DNA of 64,000 nucleotides from Sphingomonas horti (lineage in GTDB: Bacteria; Pseudomonadota; Alphaproteobacteria; Sphingomonadales; Sphingomonadaceae): contig NZ_WQMS01000008.1 of assembly GCF_009753715.1 (NCBI RefSeq), positions 1 through 64,000 on the forward strand. The letters are read 5' to 3'. Position 1 is the stretch's first letter. Every line of letters starts with the position of its first letter. The notes beneath the pieces were generated by a model. It saw only the letters and a list, made by a program, of their open reading frames with translations, did not search any database and was not told the DNA's origin. This document shows positions 61,202 through 64,000 of the stretch, piece by piece. A program made the position numbers and the translations under genes.

Positions 61202-61256
61202 CGTCACCCCGCGCGGTGTGGGAAGAAGGCCGGTCCCGGGTCAAGCCCGGATGACG
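61202..61256. repeat. GTCATCCCGG-type inverted repeat (copy 5, short)
   Basis: A shortened copy: CGTCACCCCGCGC left end, right arm GGTCCCGGGTCAAGCCCGG ATGACG. It fills the gap between the phosphodiesterase stop and the MaoC start. Confidence 0.7.
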
Positions 61257-61257
61257 A

Positions 61258-62595
61258 TCAGGGGCGTTTCAGCGTCCGCGAGAAGGTGGCGATCGTCCCG
61301 TCGCCGGGATTGGCCTTCACGCCGGCGATCCGCGCGATCAGCGGATAGACGTCGACATTGTCGAAGGCCGCCACGCGCTGGCCGGCGCGGAAGGCCGGGC
61401 CGCTGGCGATGAACAGCGCGGCCATTTCGCGCGCGCGCGGATCATAGCCATGGGCGCCGCCGGTGCGCGGGCGCTCGGCGGTCGTCTTGCGGATCGTCCA
61501 GCCGCTATCGGCCAGGCACTGGTAGGGCGGGACGCGCGGATTGGCGCCGTAATGCAGCGCCGCCGGGAGGTCCGCCTTCTTCATGCAGCGGACATGATCG
61601 TGCGGCTTGAAAAGGGCGGCCTCGAGCGCGGCCTCGCGCCCCGGCACCGCGAACAGCGATGCGTAGGGGCCGGTCTCCAGCACCCGGTAGTCGGCCGGAT
61701 TCGCGAGCTGGTCCATCGGGATCGAGCGGTCGGCGCTGATCGGCGCCATGCCGTGGTCGGCGACGATCACCAGATTCGCGGGCTGGCCGAGCGCGGCGAG
61801 CCCGGCGCGCAGCCTGCCGATCGCCGCATCGACGTCGCGCACCGCCTCGGTCGTGCGCGGATCGTCCGGGCCATATTCATGGCCGGCGGCGTCGACCTCG
61901 TCGAAATACAGCGTGACCAGCTTCGGCCGGATCGCGGCCGGGCGGCGCAGCCAGTCGAGCACCGCGTTCACCCGCTGCTCGTCGGTCACATAGCCGCTGA
62001 ACTGCTGCCAGTCGGCGGGGCGCACGCCGCCTTCGAACGGCGTATGAAAGCGATTGGCCTTGTGCCCGCCCCAGGTGACGTTGGAGCCGGGCCAGAACAT
62101 CGTGGCGGTGCGGATGCCCTGCTTCTCGGCGCTCACCCAGATCGGCTCCGCCTCGTTCCACCAGAACGGGTCCTCGCTCGCCATGGTGAAGATCTCGCCG
62201 GGCCGGCGCGGGTCTTCCATCATGTTGCCGACGATGCCGTTGCGGTCGGGGCGCCTGCCGGTGACGAGCGTCCAGTGGTTCGGAAAGGTCAGCGAAGGGT
62301 AGGACGGCCGCATCGGCCCGGTGACGCCGGCCTTCGCCAGCGCCGACAGCGTGGGGCTGGCGCCGCGATCCAGATAATCGGCGCGGAACCCGTCGATCGA
62401 GATCAGGATCGTGACGGGCGGCCGCACCGGCGCGCGCTTCGCCTTCGCCGGCGCGGCGGACGGGAGGAGCAAGGCGAGGAGGGCCGCGACCAATATCGTC
62501 ACCCCGGCCTTGAGCCGGGGCCTGCCTTCTTGTCGGTTGCGTGGAAGGGAGAAGGTGGGTCCCGGATCAAGTCCGGGATGACGATCGCTTTGCAT
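61258..62595 (-). CDS. Exported type I phosphodiesterase/nucleotide pyrophosphatase
   Basis: An alkaline-phosphatase-superfamily enzyme of the NPP group. The metal and nucleophile motifs are LISIDGFRADYLDRGASPTLSALAKAGV and SYPSLTFPNHWTLVTGRRPDRNGIVGNMM (nucleophile Thr in TFPNHW), with LYFDEVDAAGHEYGPDD and VIVADHGMAPI completing the site. Signal peptide VTILVAALLALLLPSAAPAKA. The start is uncertain: ATG 62595 gives a 31-residue leader encoded by a repeat (reading RHPGLDPGPTF) that supplies the positive N-region; GTG 62502, within the repeat, gives a bare signal. Confidence 0.85.
   Translation of the reverse strand: MQSDRHPGLDPGPTFSLPRNRQEGRPRLKAGVTILVAALLALLLPSAAPAKAKRAPVRPPVTILISIDGFRADYLDRGASPTLSALAKAGVTGPMRPSYPSLTFPNHWTLVTGRRPDRNGIVGNMMEDPRRPGEIFTMASEDPFWWNEAEPIWVSAEKQGIRTATMFWPGSNVTWGGHKANRFHTPFEGGVRPADWQQFSGYVTDEQRVNAVLDWLRRPAAIRPKLVTLYFDEVDAAGHEYGPDDPRTTEAVRDVDAAIGRLRAGLAALGQPANLVIVADHGMAPISADRSIPMDQLANPADYRVLETGPYASLFAVPGREAALEAALFKPHDHVRCMKKADLPAALHYGANPRVPPYQCLADSGWTIRKTTAERPRTGGAHGYDPRAREMAALFIASGPAFRAGQRVAAFDNVDVYPLIARIAGVKANPGDGTIATFSRTLKRP
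62497..62583. repeat. GTCATCCCGG-type inverted repeat (copy 6)
   Basis: Left arm CGTCACCCCGGCCTTGAGCC and right arm GGGTCCCGGATCAAGTCC..GATGACG, 87 bases (29 codons). It overlaps the 5-prime end of the phosphodiesterase gene, providing either its start codon or an N-terminal leader. Confidence 0.85.
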
Positions 62596-62602
62596 GCGGC
62601 CG

Positions 62603-63703
62603 CTACACATTGAACCGGAACAGCATGACGTCGCCGTCCTGAACCACATAGTCCTTGCCTTCCTGACGGAGTTTGCCGGCCTCGCGGGCGCCCGCCTCGC
62701 CGCCGTACTTCACATAATCATCGAACGCGATGGTCTCGGCGCGGATGAAGCCGCGTTCGAAATCGGTGTGGATCTCTCCGGCGGCCTGCGGCGCCTTGGC
62801 GCCCTTGTGCACGGTCCAGGCGCGCGCTTCCTTGGGGCCGGCGGTGAAGAAAGTGATCAGGTGCAGCAGCGCGTAGCCGGCGCGGATCACGCGGGCGAGG
62901 CCGGTTTCGGCAAGGCCCAGATCGGCAAGGAACGCCTGCCGCTCCTCGGGATCGAGCGTCGCGATCTCCGCCTCGATCGCGGCGGAGACGACGACCGCCT
63001 CCGCCCCTTCGGCCTTGGCCTTCTCGAACACGCGGGCGGACAATGCGTTGCCCTCGGCTGCGTCGCCTTCGTCGACGTTGCAGACATACAGAACGGGCTT
63101 CGAGGTCAGCAATTGCGCCTGCTCGAAATGGCGGCGTTCCTCGTCATCCTTGGGCTGGGTGAGGCGGGCGGGCTTGCCTTCCCGCAGCAGCTCCAGTGCC
63201 TGGCCGAGCACGGAAGCGGCGATCTTCGATTCCTTGTCGCCGGTCTGACCGCGCTTGACGAGGTTCGGGACGCGCTTCTCAAGGCTCTCCAGGTCGGCGA
63301 GCATCAACTCGGTCTCGACTGTTTCGGCATCCGCGATCGGATCGACCTTGCCCTCGACATGGGTCACGTCGCCGCCTTCGAAGCAGCGCAGCACGTGCAC
63401 GATCGCGTCCACCTCGCGGATGTTGGCGAGGAACTGGTTGCCGAGGCCCTCGCCCTTCGACGCGCCGCGCACCAGCCCGGCGATGTCGACGAACGCCAGC
63501 TGCGTCTCGATCTTCTTCGCGGAGCCGGCGACCTGCTGCAGCTTGTCGAGCCGCGGATCGGGGACGGCGACCTGGCCGACATTCGGCTCGATCGTGCAGA
63601 ACGGATAATTAGCCGCCTGCGCCGCCGCCGTCTCGGTCAGCGCATTGAAAAGAGTGGACTTGCCGACATTCGGCAAGCCGACGATACCGCAACGAAAGCC
63701 CAA
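62603..63703 (-). CDS. ychF: Redox-regulated ribosome-associated ATPase YchF
   Basis: A 366-residue Obg-like P-loop protein. G1 [15 protein letters not shown]3 [42 protein letters not shown] in place of NKxD, and the C-terminal TGS-like [53 protein letters not shown] are diagnostic. It starts at TTG. YchF prefers ATP over GTP and negatively affects oxidative stress responses. It stops seven bases before the phosphodiesterase ATG. Confidence 0.95.
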   Translation of the reverse strand: MGFRCGIVGLPNVGKSTLFNALTETAAAQAANYPFCTIEPNVGQVAVPDPRLDKLQQVAGSAKKIETQLAFVDIAGLVRGASKGEGLGNQFLANIREVDAIVHVLRCFEGGDVTHVEGKVDPIADAETVETELMLADLESLEKRVPNLVKRGQTGDKESKIAASVLGQALELLREGKPARLTQPKDDEERRHFEQAQLLTSKPVLYVCNVDEGDAAEGNALSARVFEKAKAEGAEAVVVSAAIEAEIATLDPEERQAFLADLGLAETGLARVIRAGYALLHLITFFTAGPKEARAWTVHKGAKAPQAAGEIHTDFERGFIRAETIAFDDYVKYGGEAGAREAGKLRQEGKDYVVQDGDVMLFRFNV

Positions 63704-63718
63704 CGTGATACTCCGAAA

Positions 63719-64000
63719 TTACAGGCAAGGGTTCAGAACGGGTGGACGCGGAACAGCAAGCATCTTCGCCGTGCGCTCGCGGATTTCCCGTGCGCCTTCT
63801 CGATGCAACAGCTGATACATGTTTTCGCCGTCCCCGACGCAGATGGCTTCTCGCTTTGCCATCTCGATCCTCTGCCGGGCCGCTGCCTCGATCTCCGCTT
63901 GTGATGTCGAACTGTTTGCGGCGATGAATGCATGGATATCGCGAAGAGCGTCGCCAAGTGCCGCGTCGATATCCTTGTCATCCGGATGACACTTTTCGCC
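63719..64000 (-). CDS. Partial gene, C-terminal 93 residues, unknown function
   Basis: An open frame enters from the right edge and ends with TAA at 63719. The visible end reads GEKCHPDDKDIDAALGDALR, then a helical, charged segment (AEIEAAARQRIEMAKREAICVGDGENMYQLLHREGAREIRERTAKML) and a proline-rich end. I do not recognise a family. It lies 15 bases upstream of ychF on the same strand. Confidence 0.5.
   Translation of the reverse strand, partial: GEKCHPDDKDIDAALGDALRDIHAFIAANSSTSQAEIEAAARQRIEMAKREAICVGDGENMYQLLHREGAREIRERTAKMLAVPRPPVLNPCL

Overview
The window is GC-rich DNA (roughly two-thirds G+C by eye), densely packed, with many 1-4 base gene overlaps. It looks like the chromosome of a sphingomonad-type alphaproteobacterium (order Sphingomonadales). 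This is inferred from a MucR/Ros regulator, a two-subunit glycine decarboxylase behind a tandem glycine riboswitch, the miaB-phoH-ybeY-corC block, two matches to the alphaproteobacterial EcfG stress promoter, and many short palindromic repeats. No rRNA, tRNA, CRISPR array, prophage or classical insertion sequence was seen.

Layout. 1-2.1 kb: a repeat-filled edge, a YCII-domain protein and a membrane-anchored sorbosone/glucose dehydrogenase-like protein. 2.1-8.0 kb (minus): fur-plsC-miaB-phoH-vapB-vapC-ybeY-corC; a VapBC toxin-antitoxin pair sits inside the conserved phoH-ybeY block and overlaps ybeY. 8.0-10.8 kb (minus): nfuA, a nitroreductase-family gene, tsaB, rimI and mucR. 10.9-20.9 kb: a Gly/His-rich exported protein, an M20 peptidase with a coupled unknown gene, an RhlE-type helicase, a PAS hybrid histidine kinase, ispH, a lipoprotein and a DUF2231 membrane protein. 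20.9-26.7 kb: glycine riboswitch, gcvT, gcvH, a methyltransferase, gcvPA and gcvPB. 26.7-29.5 kb: an SnoaL-like exported protein, a DUF938 methyltransferase and an EamA transporter. 29.6-36.3 kb: a nearly complete valine-degradation cluster (mmsA, acyl-CoA dehydrogenase, 3-hydroxyisobutyryl-CoA hydrolase, enoyl-CoA hydratase, mmsB). 36.3-38.3 kb: small genes, an MT-A70 methyltransferase and an unexplained stretch with a terminator. 38.4-44.5 kb: tamA-tamB. 44.6-54.2 kb: an ATP-grasp protein, aldehyde dehydrogenase, MBL-fold hydrolase, RNase R, glpD, proS and a DUF488 protein. 54.2-54.65 kb: a GIY-YIG nuclease gene inside 33-base perfect inverted repeats. 54.7-64 kb (minus): an RND efflux operon (MFP, RND, OMF), a MaoC dehydratase, a phosphodiesterase, ychF and a gene cut by the window edge.

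The most unusual theme is palindromic repeats. At least five structural families occur. One family (consensus ends cGTCAtCCCGGgcTTGACCCGGG and its inverse) occurs six times; in one copy the arms enclose a complete GIY-YIG endonuclease gene whose stop codon lies in the right arm, which suggests an autonomous element with short, internally deleted relatives. Other families are inserted in frame inside rnr (two insertions, 147 and 54 bp) and gcvPB (141 bp). The rnr and gcvPB insertions of one family encode the same 15-residue peptide [15 protein letters not shown] in two unrelated enzymes. All statements about families rest on motif recognition by eye; no database search was run.
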